This document shows positions 50,501 through 57,890 of a DNA stretch of 64,000 bases, piece after piece. A program made the position numbers and the translations under genes. A model generated the notes under the pieces. The model saw nothing but the letters and a program-made list of their open reading frames with translations. It did no database searches and was not told the origin of the DNA. The stretch is from Azospirillum baldaniorum (GTDB lineage: Bacteria; Pseudomonadota; Alphaproteobacteria; Azospirillales; Azospirillaceae), in assembly GCF_003119195.2 (NCBI RefSeq), contig NZ_CP022261.1, forward strand, positions 62,001-126,000. The letters run 5' to 3'. Every line of letters starts with the position of its first letter. Position 1 is the first letter of the stretch.

Positions 50501-51563
50501 CGTCGGGACGCAGCGCGGCGACGATCTGAGGCAAGCCGTTCGGGCCGCGGATGAACTCGCCGTAGGGATCGACCGCGACGACCGGAACGCTGCCCACGTC
50601 CAGGTCGGTCAGGCGGATGCCCAGCAGCTCCGCCGCCTGCGCCTTGACATCGCCCCAGGTGGCGAGGCCGTATTCGCCCTCCAGTAGCTTGCCCGTGGCC
50701 AGCGGCACACCGCCGCTCACCGCGTATTCCCGCAGGAAGACCTGATGGGAGGGGTGCGAGGTGTAGGTCTGGTTCTGGTCGACCCAGGGGGTGGTGACGT
50801 TGCCCGCCTCGTCCCCGGTTGAGACCCGTGTCATCGCCATGAAGTTCGTGTGCGGGCTGGCCGGGTTGTAGAGCGGGTCGTCCGGCGACAGCGGGATGTA
50901 GACGGTGCCGTTGCCGCCCTTCTTCACAAGGTCAAGGCCATGGTCGAAGAACTGGCCGAACAGCGTGAAGAAGGAGTTGTAGGATGCCGAGATGCCCTCG
51001 TCCGGGGCGACATTCGGCAGCAGGACGGTCGGGCCGTCCATCCGCACGTCGTGCTGGTCGAGCAGCGCGTCGAGCTGCGCCTTCGCGAGGTCGTAGGCCG
51101 GGCCGCCCTCCGGGACCGCCTTCAGGATCGTGTGGGCGCCCCGGATTTCGGCCAATGCCTGGGTCAGCGCCGCGCCGCTCAGCCCGGCATGCTGCAGGGC
51201 GGCGGTGATCGCCGCCGGATTGTCCAGCGTCTGGTCCACGATCAGGTTGGAGATCAGCCGCGGCTCGACATCGACCACGCTGCCGGGCTGGCCGTAGTCG
51301 TTGTTGGTCGGATAGCCGGGCGGCAGGCTGCCGCTGCCCTGGTGGGGTGAGCCGGTGGACAGGGGCGGGAAGGGCTGGCCGGAGGAGCCCCACTGCTCGC
51401 GCCCGATGCCGAAGTTGTTGTAGCTTCCATCCACCGTCCGCAGACCGTAGGGCAGGAGCGGGCTGTCCACCAGTTCGCTGAGCGGCGTGCCATTGGCATG
51501 TTGTTCCGCGATGTTGATCTGCTTGAGAATGAACTCAAGGTCGTGCTTGACCAGTTTGACCAT
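44547..51563 (-). CDS. Giant RTX heme peroxidase (peroxicin type), type I secretion substrate
   Basis: 2338 residues from the ATG at 51563 (CGGAGA upstream). Residues up to about 870 form an animal-type heme peroxidase: an Asp-His segment DHGLDLVKKG, GNENIGLSAIHHIFHAEHNR (about 465-485), RFGHSMLN (about 582, likely proximal His) and INIARGRDTGMPTLNEAR. Then come RTX nonapeptides (about 930-1250), a beta-sandwich region (about 1400-1560), cadherin-like units (about 1600-1790), a highly acidic linker (about 2020-2065) and a second RTX block (about 2070-2170). The C-terminus ends DFVL, an Asp plus three hydrophobic residues, the usual end of a type I signal. No N-terminal signal. Secreted peroxidases may make oxidants or cross-link surface material. 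Confidence 0.9.
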   Translation of the reverse strand: MVKLVKHDLEFILKQINIAEQHANGTPLSELVDSPLLPYGLRTVDGSYNNFGIGREQWGSSGQPFPPLSTGSPHQGSGSLPPGYPTNNDYGQPGSVVDVEPRLISNLIVDQTLDNPAAITAALQHAGLSGAALTQALAEIRGAHTILKAVPEGGPAYDLAKAQLDALLDQHDVRMDGPTVLLPNVAPDEGISASYNSFFTLFGQFFDHGLDLVKKGGNGTVYIPLSPDDPLYNPASPHTNFMAMTRVSTGDEAGNVTTPWVDQNQTYTSHPSHQVFLREYAVSGGVPLATGKLLEGEYGLATWGDVKAQAAELLGIRLTDLDVGSVPVVAVDPYGEFIRGPNGLPQIVAALRPDGTPILVEGDLANPLDPSAIQLPPGTQIMGSGGTTVTIVDGQTVSALRTGTAFLDDIAHNAVPVAVNGVLQADADDAAGYSGGVDTRGRNTSYDDETLDAHYITGDGRGNENIGLSAIHHIFHAEHNRVVDHVKDVVLASGDLAFLNEWLLGPDLTAWPSADQLASLAWDGERVFQAARFTTEMQYQHLVFEEFARKIQPDVDVFMVQPDVELNPAIFAEFANVIYRFGHSMLNQTVDRINADGTRDDIDLFDAFLNPLEFGGAGVDHHEAAGAILRGMTAQVGQEIDEFVTDVLRNQLTGIPLDLAAINIARGRDTGMPTLNEARAQFMAMASGDTQLKPYESWTDFALNLKTPASIVNFIAAYGTHDLIAGEASIDGKRAAAMVLVFGTAETFFDPIANQTRTIGPLDSADRLDFLNARGAYADRRGGLDDVDLWVGGLAEKKMAFGGMLGSTFSFVFELQMENLQDADRFYYLSRTQGLNLLTELENNSLAKMVLRNTDLGETGTAIPADIFSTPDLILYVDHAKQLAMTGRDDPEHEDPTLEAISAMVERRDLDGDGTLDYIRYNGDAHIVIQGTQGNDKIVAGDGDDAVWGDDGDDTIEAGYGIDHVSGGEGDDIITNAGTDIGMTDMLKGDGGNDVIHGGSGMAMLFGGSGKDFLIAGPDGSNLQGGTEDDFLLGGDGSDMIFGGAGNDWVESDGRFDYIAGDTGDIFFNSTIIGHDIINGGRGDTDYDADSGDDIMVAGEGIQKNIGMWGHDWVIHKGQETGADADMNVQVFTTLPLEVLRDRFSQVEALSGWRHDDTLRGDDRTSEDEEAGAVADPTPEGNFIHNELDQAGIDRIAGLDQIITPGMMREVNYWADGSGAQKMAFVGGNILLGGGGGDVIEGRAGDDVIDGDAWLNVRISIRANPDGTGDEIATVDSMKGNVTLTIDGAPVTRPLTAWMLTGHINPGQLQAVREILHDDSGTDVAVYWDVRDNYVVTRNDDGSLRVEHVTVSDVVDPVTGRQRLSDGTDTLRNIEVLRFADQEVTLSPPTLALNAYDSGGNYADSFGSSGYGNSNGSHFWGPDWTESGDGGGAPATGGQIRITGGALLVGQGDGATITRAVDLSAATSARLSFTANPDNLDAGEQVAVWFSRDGMTFEQIGTITGNGPAATMAFDLSGPFTTTAAIRFVASSINAGNEFVSIDNLSIDLVVPAANPTTDHAASFTENGAATDIASLPGIEEDSGVLASARIVLTNAQPLDDLLVGALPGTIAATVDRSVAGRITVTLTGAGTVEEYQRAIQAVSFRNTSDNPDTQPRMIEVTVNDGMMDSNVARTTVTVTAVNDPPAASNDSVFTNVAANTPFLIPEWALLANDSDPEGPVSITGGIVTQSGLTAVRSSGSVSVTDNATAGGSFTYRVSDGGLTDTAQVTVNRTTSNTLNGDGGNNIVIGNGSANTIDAGTGDDIILAGGGNDTIRWFANNFGVTDGRDFVDGGDGQDDRFDVNGNNTAESFVVYSRVAAVAMGIAVLNPATEIVITRNGTVIAELDNVEEITINTGFGNDSVTTVGDFNPTSLNFNTITINGDGGDDTVDISGLQSAHRIHFRSNGGNDVLVGTLRPQDVIELAAGTEASDCTVERTEDGMTRLTGAGFSIAFSGTGLPQVRTANGQILDLDAPPTNDGGNEDEDEGNEGGGDDDHDDGDDDDGGSDGGGQDDDAEIGEGEEAGGRASIVGTAGADALIGTGRGEAIMGLGGRDVIFAGDGNDDVFGGDGADMLYGDGGNDRILGGDGGDFINGGTGNDTVFGGDGDDVIVAEAGDGNDVYYGDDMVGGGGRDTIDLSAITANITADLGTGLMGRGSVHSAQTGSDILWGIENIVTGSGNDVITASGAVNVMDGGAGNDSFRFLSAADADGDTILGFQPGDRIDVSAMDANGCAAGQQSFTLVSGAFTGKGQLLVTHETREDGDYTVVQGNTTGTDEADFKVSVKGSHELTAGDFVL

Positions 51564-52093
51564 GCCTTGTCTCCGAACGTTGAGTGTGGGGGCATGGCCG
51601 GAGGATGGCTGGTTCCAGGTCGGAAAAAGGAGGGGCGAAGGTCGGGCGAGTTTTCCGACCGAGGTCCGACGGGTTTCAGACCAACCGCCGCAACCGGAGC
51701 CGAAACGGCTATTCCGTCCAGTTTAATTCAAATTTCGAAAGACCGCGGAGCGTCTGGCCGTCTTAGGATCAGCCCCGCTCATCGCCACTCCGCCATCCAA
51801 TCGATCGGGCATTTCCGCTTCGCTGGCGTTACCCCGTTCTGGCGACCGGCCCGGCACCAAAGGACCGTTCGTGTCACGGAATATCGAATGGACCACGGAG
51901 AATTATCTTTGGCATTCCTATGATCATCAGAACTCGCTGGAATTTCGTTGGTTCATCTTTTCCGGTCATAGAGCTGACGGAAATATTTAGCCAAGTAGGT
52001 ATGCCTCTGTCCCGCAGAGGATTCGCTCATTCATCGAGCGAACATTGCAGTTCACATGCGTGAATAAGGGAATTTGGGAAACGGGAGACGGCC
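51564..52093. other. Divergent control region between the peroxidase operon and the two-component genes
   Basis: 530 bp without a gene. The part from 51,720 to 52,080 is less GC-rich than the flanks and could hold both promoters. No operator was recognised. The adjacent response regulator is the likely controller, which is an inference from position. Confidence 0.45.
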
Positions 52094-53494
52094 TTGGCGG
52101 TTCGCAAAGAAAATCATGGGGATCGGCTCCAGGCACGGATAATCGCCTTCTGGGGCGGTCTCAGCCTCACCCGACAGTTCATCCTGATTGGTTTCGCGGT
52201 GGTCTTTCTCGGTATGACGGTGATCGGCCACTGGATCGCGACCCGCATCGCGGCGGAGGTCCAGCACGGTGACTCCGTCGCGACCGCGCTGTTCGTGGAC
52301 AGCTTCATGGCCCCGCACCTCCAGGCGCTCGCCAGGGGGGAACCGCTTCCGGAAACCAACGCGGCGGCGCTGGACCGGCTGTTGCAGCGGGACGCCGTGA
52401 GATCGCGGATCGTCGCCGTCACCATAAGGCTGCCGGACGGAACTGTGGCCTACTCGACCCGCAAGGACCTCATCGGCCGGACGTTCGAACTGGACGAGCC
52501 GACCCGAGAGGCCTTCCGCGGCGACGTGATTGCCGGTTTCGAGGTGCCACAGGATGGCGGCCTGCCGTTGCTGGAAACCCACAGCCCGGTGTGGAGCGAG
52601 AGCGAGCCGAGGATTGTCGCTGTCGCGGAGATCTATGAGAATGCCGGAATGCTGTTCGACGACCTCGCGCGGGCACGTACCGACGCTTGGCTCATCACCG
52701 GAATCGTGGCGCTTCTGATGGCGATGGCACTCTACGGGGTGGTCGCCCGTGGCAGCCGGACGATTGCCGCCCAGCGTGCCGCCCTGGCGGGGCAGGTTGA
52801 GGCGCTGTCGGAGGCGCTGTGGACGAACGAGGAACTGCGGGAGCGCATTGAGCAGTCGGCCCGGCGGGCTGCCGATTGCAACGAACGCTTCCTGCGGCGG
52901 CTGGCGGACGGTCTGCGTGACGGGCCGGCGCAACTCGTCGGGCTGGCGCTGCTGCGGCTGGACGGCTGGAAGCCCCCATCGGGATCGCTTGAGGCCACCG
53001 ACCGCTCGGCCGTCCGCTCGGCCCTCGCCGCAGTGCTGGAGGACGTCCGGGGCATTTGCGGCGACCTGCACATGCCGGAGATCGATGGACTGTCGCTCCG
53101 CGAGGCGGTCGCCTTCACCATCCTCGACCATGAACACCGGACCGGCGCGCCGGTCAATGTCCAGGCGATGGATCTGCCGGCCGCCGTGCCGCCGCTGGTG
53201 AAAGTCTGCCTATGCCGCTTCCTGAAGGAAGGGCTGAACGGCACCGTCCGGATCGGGGCGGGGACCTCGCCTCGCCTGTCGGTCCGTCACGAGGCGGGCG
53301 TGGTGATCGCGGAAGTTGCGGATGGAGAGACCGGACGGGACCGGTCGCCGGAGCGCATCACAGGCCGGCTCAGCCTGACCGGCCTCAGCGACCGTATCGA
53401 AGGTCTCGGCGGCACCATGGACATCATCCACCGTCCGGGAGAGGTGAGGCGTCTGGCGGCGCGCCTGCCTTACCGGCGGATGGATCGGGCGTAA
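52094..53494 (+). CDS. Degenerate HPK7-type sensor kinase (phospho-acceptor His replaced)
   Basis: 466 residues from a TTG with GGGAG upstream. A membrane helix (FILIGFAVVFLGMTVIGHWI), an extracytoplasmic sensor of about 150 residues and a second helix (WLITGIVALLMAMALYGVV) precede a coiled segment. The dimerisation box reads NERFLRRLADGLRDGPAQLVG, where the family has LHDG(P)xQ: residue 275 is Arg (CGT, one base from CAT). The N-box reads KEGLNGTVRI in place of EGLNNAxRH. The G-box-like GRLSLTGLSDRIEGLGG remains. It probably cannot autophosphorylate and may sense and bind only, or act as a phosphatase. The response regulator follows 12 nt later. Confidence 0.75.
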   Translation: MAVRKENHGDRLQARIIAFWGGLSLTRQFILIGFAVVFLGMTVIGHWIATRIAAEVQHGDSVATALFVDSFMAPHLQALARGEPLPETNAAALDRLLQRDAVRSRIVAVTIRLPDGTVAYSTRKDLIGRTFELDEPTREAFRGDVIAGFEVPQDGGLPLLETHSPVWSESEPRIVAVAEIYENAGMLFDDLARARTDAWLITGIVALLMAMALYGVVARGSRTIAAQRAALAGQVEALSEALWTNEELRERIEQSARRAADCNERFLRRLADGLRDGPAQLVGLALLRLDGWKPPSGSLEATDRSAVRSALAAVLEDVRGICGDLHMPEIDGLSLREAVAFTILDHEHRTGAPVNVQAMDLPAAVPPLVKVCLCRFLKEGLNGTVRIGAGTSPRLSVRHEAGVVIAEVADGETGRDRSPERITGRLSLTGLSDRIEGLGGTMDIIHRPGEVRRLAARLPYRRMDRA

Positions 53495-53506
53495 AGGGGG
53501 GGAATC

Positions 53507-54292
53507 ATGGAGGGGGCGGGCATGGACAAGGTTCGGGTCGCGGTCGTGGACGATCATCCGCTGTTCCGGCAGGGCGTCGTGCATGTGCTGACATGCGCCG
53601 GCATGGATGTGGTGGGGGAAGGAGCCAGCGCTGCCGATGCCATTGCGCTGGCGCAGGGCCGGCTACCAGCCGTCACTACGCTGGAGTCCATCACGCCAGA
53701 CGTCATCATGCTGGACGCCAATATACCGGGTGGCTGCGTTGCGGCGTTGCGTGCTATTGGCGATCCCCGGCTGGTCGCGCGGGTGCTGGTCCTGACCATG
53801 ACCGGTGACGAGGAGCAACTCCGGCAGGTGCTTGCCATAGGTGCGCGGGGCTACGTTCTGAAGGGGGTGGGTGGGCACGAGCTGATTGCCGCCGTACGGG
53901 CCATCGCCTGCGGTGACGGCTATATCTCACCGACCCTGGCTGCCAGTATGATGGCGCGGACCGGCGCCATGGCCGCGGTCCGTTCCTCCCGCCCCGATCC
54001 GCTCGCCGATCTGACCCACCGGGAAAGCCAAGTCTTTACCCTGGTGGCGCAAGGGCTCCAGAACAAGGAAATCGGCCGACGCCTTGACCTCGCGGAAAAG
54101 ACGGTCAAGCACTACCTCACGAAGATTTTTGAAAAGCTGCAGGTCCGGAACCGGGTCGAAGCGGCTCTTCTGGCAAAGGTGATGGCCGATTCGACCAGCT
54201 TCGCCCTGCAGCCGGAACGGCACCGTCAACTTGTTGATGACCGGGCTGGGCGAGTGTCCAATCTGACCCAGAGGCTGATGGCGGTCCGGTGA
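53507..54292 (+). CDS. LuxR/NarL-family response regulator
   Basis: 261 residues from the ATG at 53507; an ATG at 53522 (MDKVRVAVVDDHPLFR) is equally good. The receiver domain has the acidic pair VVDDHP, the phospho-acceptor Asp in PDVIMLDANIPGG, Thr in VLTMTGDE and Lys in GYVLKGVG. The LuxR helix-turn-helix is LTHRESQVFTLVAQGLQNKEIGRRLDLAEKTVKHYLTKIFEKL. All receiver residues are intact, unlike its partner kinase. Likely target: the divergent peroxidase operon. Confidence 0.9.
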   Translation: MEGAGMDKVRVAVVDDHPLFRQGVVHVLTCAGMDVVGEGASAADAIALAQGRLPAVTTLESITPDVIMLDANIPGGCVAALRAIGDPRLVARVLVLTMTGDEEQLRQVLAIGARGYVLKGVGGHELIAAVRAIACGDGYISPTLAASMMARTGAMAAVRSSRPDPLADLTHRESQVFTLVAQGLQNKEIGRRLDLAEKTVKHYLTKIFEKLQVRNRVEAALLAKVMADSTSFALQPERHRQLVDDRAGRVSNLTQRLMAVR

Positions 54293-54389
54293 TTACGCTG
54301 CCAGGGGGCGCCAGCGACCTCGGCCCAGCACCGTCAACATGTCAGTCACTTGGTTGCCGGGGCCGGCATTGGCCGGGTATGGAAGGGCC

Positions 54390-54640
54390 ATGACGACGCG
54401 CCCTGATGCCCGCTACGCCAGTTACCGCTATCCCGCCGAGATCATAGTGACGGCGGTGTGGCTGTACTTCCGGTTTCCCTTGATCCTGCGGATGGTCAAG
54501 GAACTGCTGGCGGCGCGCGGCATCCCCATGAGCTACGAGACAGTGTGCCAGTGGGCCCGGAAGTTCGGCCGCGAGATCGCCACTCGCTTGCGTCGGCGGG
54601 CACCGCGCCGGGGCGAGATGCGGAACGCTGCGACCCATCT
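54390..54640 (+). pseudogene. IS6-family transposase, N-terminal remnant
   Basis: The first 70 or so codons (YRYPAEIIVTAVWLYFRFPL, LRMVKELLAARGIPMSYETV, WARKFGREIATRLRRRAPR) match the start of IS6/IS26-type transposases. Similarity stops near 54617, before the DDE domain. From there to 54,870 no gene is recognisable. Confidence 0.75.
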
Positions 54641-54870
54641 GTGCGACCCATCTGTTAGATGTTCAGTCCCAGGGTGTCATGGTAGGGAAGTGGGCACCCA
54701 GGAAAGGGACGCGGTATGGGATAGGTACTTCACGGCTGCGCCACGGGTCGTGCCCCACGGTGTGGTGTAGGAGCTGTGGGGAACCGGCCCGCCGGAGCGC
54801 CCCCTGAGCTGGCGTAGGCGGGCCGGTTGTCCACAGCGGGGCGGCCATCGTGGGTCTTCGGTAGAGTCTA

Positions 54871-55710
54871 GGGTCCGGACTCATAACCAGTAGGCGACGG
54901 TTGCCACGATGTGGACGGCGGCCATGAAGTTGGTGGCGGAGCGGTCATAGCGGGTGGCGATGCGCCGGAAGTCCTTGAGGCGCCCAAACATGCGCTCGAT
55001 GACGTTGCGGTTCCGATAGAGGTAGGGAGAGAAGCAGTTTTTCCAGCGCTTGTTGGCGCGTGGCGGGATGTTGGGCGCGGCTCCCGCCTCTTCGATCTTC
55101 CGGCGAACAGCGGCACTGTCGTATCCCTTGTCGCCGTGCAGGAGATCGGTGGCGGGCATCCGGTCGAGCAGACGGTCGGCGGCGGTGCAGTCGGCAACCT
55201 GACCGCCGGTCAACAGGAAGGCGAGCGGCCGACCGCGCGGATCGCTCAGGGCGTGGATTTTGGTGGTTCGTCCGCCACGGGACCGTCCGATGGCCTGGGC
55301 GCGCTCCCCCCTTTCCCGCCACTCGCCGAACGATGGGCACGGACCGCCGTGGAGTCGATCATCACCTGGGCCGGTGGGCCACCTGCCGCTGCCAACGCAT
55401 GGAAGATATCCTCCCACACGCCCTTGGCCGCCCAGCGGACGAAGCGGTTGTAGAGCGTCTTGCGCGGACCGTAGACCGGCGGCGCGTCCGCCCAGCGCCC
55501 ACCCGACTTCAGCACATGGACGATCCCGCTGATCACACGTCGGTCATCAACGCGCGGCTTGCCTCGGGTATCGCGCGGAAGGTGCGGCTCAAGCCGTCCG
55601 AACTGCTCCACCGTCAACCAGAACTGACCGTCGTTCATCACAAAGCCCCTTTCCAGGGCTTTGAATCATAACGATTCCCTTCGGGAAAGGCTCTTTATGG
55701 GTCCAGACCC
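54871..55710 (-). mobile_element. Complete IS5-family (IS427-group-like) insertion sequence
   Basis: The ends are inverted: GGGTCCGGACTCATAA on the left (54871) and, read inwards from 55710 on the other strand, GGGTCTGGACCCATAA. Both are flanked by TA (54869-54870 and 55711-55712), which fits the short TA target duplication of this group. The 840-bp length is typical. A single transposase in two frames fills it. Confidence 0.85.
54881..55641 (-). CDS. IS5-family transposase, two overlapping frames
   Basis: The first frame (55641 down to 55246; 131 codons) has FWLTVEQFGRLEPHLPRDTR, VLKSGGRWADAPPVYGPRKT and the first catalytic Asp in VMIDSTAVRAH. The second frame (to 54881) carries RGGRTTKIHALSDPRGRPLA, GDKGYDSAAVRRKIEE and the Glu in RNRNVIERMFGRLKDFRRI. 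They overlap at AAAGGGGGGAG (55303-55314, minus strand), a slippery run that allows programmed frameshifting to make the full DDE enzyme. It looks functional. Confidence 0.88.
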
Positions 55711-55748
55711 TAGTCACCACACCTCAACCCGACCGAAGGGTGACCACA

Positions 55749-56163
55749 ATGACCGACGAGATGATGGCGCTTCGCGCGCTACTGGAGAAAAGCCCTGACG
55801 CTGAGGTGCTGCGCGAGATGATCGGCTTCGCGGCCGAGCGGCTGATGGAACTGGAGGTTCGGGGCCTGACCGGCGCCGGCCATGGCGAACGCTCCGCCGA
55901 GCGGCTGGTCCAGCGCAACGGCTACCGGGATCGCGACTGGGAGACCCGTGCCGGCACCGTCGAGCTTGCGCATCCCCAAGCTGCGCAAGGGCAGCTACTT
56001 CCCTGGTTTCCTGGAACCGCGCCGGATGGCCGAGAAGGCACTGACCGCCGTGATCCAGGAAGCCTACGTCTACGGCATCTCGACGCGCTCGGTGGATGAG
56101 ATGGTCAAGGCGCTCGGTATGGGCGGCATCTCCAAGAGCCAGGTCAGCCAGCTGTGCGAAGAG
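55749..56163 (+). pseudogene. IS256-family transposase remnant with frameshift
   Basis: Begins MTDEMMALRALLEKSPDAEV, EMIGFAAERLMELEVRGLTG, RNGYRDRDWETRAGTVEL, the start of IS256/Mutator transposases. Near 55965 the frame shifts, and LRIPKLRKGSYFPGFLEPRR, EAYVYGISTRSVDEMVKALG, ISKSQVSQLCEEID continue in another frame. At 56164 it joins an IS5-type transposase without a stop, so everything from the DDE domain onward is missing. Confidence 0.8.
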
Positions 56164-56846
56164 ATCGATGACCGTCGGGTGATCAGCGGGATCATTCATG
56201 TGCTGATCTCCGGCTGCCGGTGGAAGGACGCTCCTGCCGTCTACGGCCCCCGTAAGACCTTGTACAACCGCTTTCAGCGGTGGGCAGCCAAAGGCATTTG
56301 GGCCACCATGTTCCACGCGTTGGCCAGTGCGTGCGGCCCACCGGCTGAGCTTCTGATCGACAGTTCCGCCGTGAAAGCACACCGCTGTGCCTCCGGCGGA
56401 AAAGGGGGGAGCGCCGCCAAGCGATCGGGAGGTCCCGCGGCGGGCGGACGACAAAAATCCACGCCCTGACCGACACCGCCTGCCGCCCCATCGCGTTCCT
56501 GCTGACAGGTGGGCAGGTCGCCGACTGCACGGCCGCCGACCAATTGCTGGACCAGTTGACCGCCGCTGATCTGGTGCATGGAGACAAGGGCTACGACACC
56601 AACGCCGTGCGCCGGAAGATCAAGGCCAAGGGGGCCGCCCCCAACATCCCGCCCAAGGTCAACCGCCGTTGGAAGAGCTGCTTCTCTCCCTACCTGTACC
56701 GCAACCGTAATGCCATCGAGCGCATGTTCAACCGGTTGAAGGATTTTCGCCGTATCGCCACCCGTTACGACCGCCTCGCCGTCAACTTTTTGGCGGCCGT
56801 CCAGATCGCTGCTCTCGTCAGCTACTGGTTATGAGTCCCAGCCCTA
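56164..56846 (+). mobile_element. Second IS5-family element, left end deleted
   Basis: From 56164 (DRRVISGIIHVLISGCRWKD) to 56834 the sequence encodes most of an IS5 transposase related to the complete copy at 54871. It includes LLIDSSAVKAH, the slippery AAAAGGGGGG run at 56400-56409, GDKGYDTNAVRRKIKAKG and NRNAIERMFNRLKDFRRI. The right end TTATGAGTCCCAGCCCTAA matches the other copy's terminal repeat. The left end and first 35 codons are replaced by the IS256 remnant. Confidence 0.8.
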
Positions 56847-57012
56847 AAGCACCGCGGCACCAAGATGGTTTACAACGAGGGGTGTCGTTGAAATCAAATG
56901 AAATGCACCACTCTGTGGTTATATGAAAAGAAAGAAGATAACAAGATATTCGGAGAGAAAGTGAACATTTAAACTTATCTCGGAAAACATATGCGCTTTA
57001 ATCCTCCTCACA

Positions 57013-57039
57013 GGGTGATGCCCTGCCAAACCAAGGAGG
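57013..57039 (+). promoter_or_regulatory. Leader hairpin and ribosome site of small RTX gene 1
   Basis: GGGTGATGCCC (57013-57023) can form a small hairpin whose end is 21 nt before the ATG; AAGGAGG lies at 57033-57039. The other small RTX gene has GGGCGATGCCC at exactly the same distance. The upstream stretch 56,847-57,000 is AT-rich and gene-free and may contain the promoter. Confidence 0.45.
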
Positions 57040-57044
57040 AAACC

Positions 57045-57641
57045 ATGCGAATTGTTCCGAATGCGACCGAAGGCTCCGACGTTCTTCAGGGAACGTCCAT
57101 CAACGATACTTTCAATGGACTTGGTGGTGGTGACCAGATTTTCGGCGGGGCCGGCGCGGACACCATCAGCGGCAATGACGGCGACGACGTGATCTTCGCC
57201 GACGTCTATGCCGGCCAAAGCGAACCCAGCCTGGGGACCGACACCGAGGGCACGTGGAACAAGCTGTTCGGCGACGCCGGGGACGACGTGCTGGTCAGCG
57301 GCGCCGGTTTCGACGACCTGTGGGGCGGGGTCGGCAACGACACGCTGACCGGCGGGGCCGGTTGGGATTGGTTCGTGTTCGAGCCGGGCAGCGGCGTGGA
57401 CGCCATCACCGACTTCACGCCGGGCAGCGACCAGATCATCGTCATGTCGAACATGAACGGGGCCGGCGATCCGGTGCTCAGCCAGAACGCCGACGGCACG
57501 GTGGTCGACTTCGGCGCCGGCAACGCGGTGCTGCTCCAGGGCGTCGCCCTGGCCGAGTTGCCGGCCGACGCCATCGTCACCGCCCCCTACAGCGACGTGG
57601 CATCCTTCTACAGTACGGCAGTAAACGCTCTTCTAGGCTGA
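57045..57641 (+). CDS. Small RTX calcium-binding protein 1
   Basis: 198 residues from the ATG at 57045. About five RTX-type repeats (GGGDQIFGGAGADTISGNDG; GDAGDDVLVSGAGFDDLWGG; GNDTLTGGAGWDWFVFEPG) are followed by the ITDFTPGSDQIIV strand seen after RTX blocks and by LLQGVALAELPADAIV. There is no enzymatic domain and no N-terminal signal. The C-terminus (FYSTAVNALLG) lacks the DFVL-type end. Probably secreted by a type I system. It is 70-90 percent similar to the gene at 62411, with the second half nearly identical. Confidence 0.85.
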   Translation: MRIVPNATEGSDVLQGTSINDTFNGLGGGDQIFGGAGADTISGNDGDDVIFADVYAGQSEPSLGTDTEGTWNKLFGDAGDDVLVSGAGFDDLWGGVGNDTLTGGAGWDWFVFEPGSGVDAITDFTPGSDQIIVMSNMNGAGDPVLSQNADGTVVDFGAGNAVLLQGVALAELPADAIVTAPYSDVASFYSTAVNALLG

Positions 57642-57693
57642 TCGCAAGATCGGCCAAGTTTTCCTGGATCAGGTTTTCCAATGGTGAAACTCC

Positions 57694-57728
57694 GGGCTCC
57701 GCGCTGTTCGCGCGGGGCCCTTTTTTTT
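57694..57728 (+). terminator. Rho-independent terminator after small RTX gene 1
   Basis: The stem GGGCTCCGCGC/GCGCGGGGCCC with a short loop is followed directly by eight T (57721-57728). It lies 52 nt after the stop. Confidence 0.9.
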
Positions 57729-57890
57729 GGGAAAATCAAACAGTCCTGATTAGAAATATTATTGCTAATCTTTCGCTGTTTCAGTGACCGTTTCGACTGT
57801 GGGTACTTCGTTCCTGGGGTTCAATGATGGTGTTCGGGATCGGTGCCCGGAATTCTCCATTCATCGGTTCACAGCACAGGAGCAGCAGCG

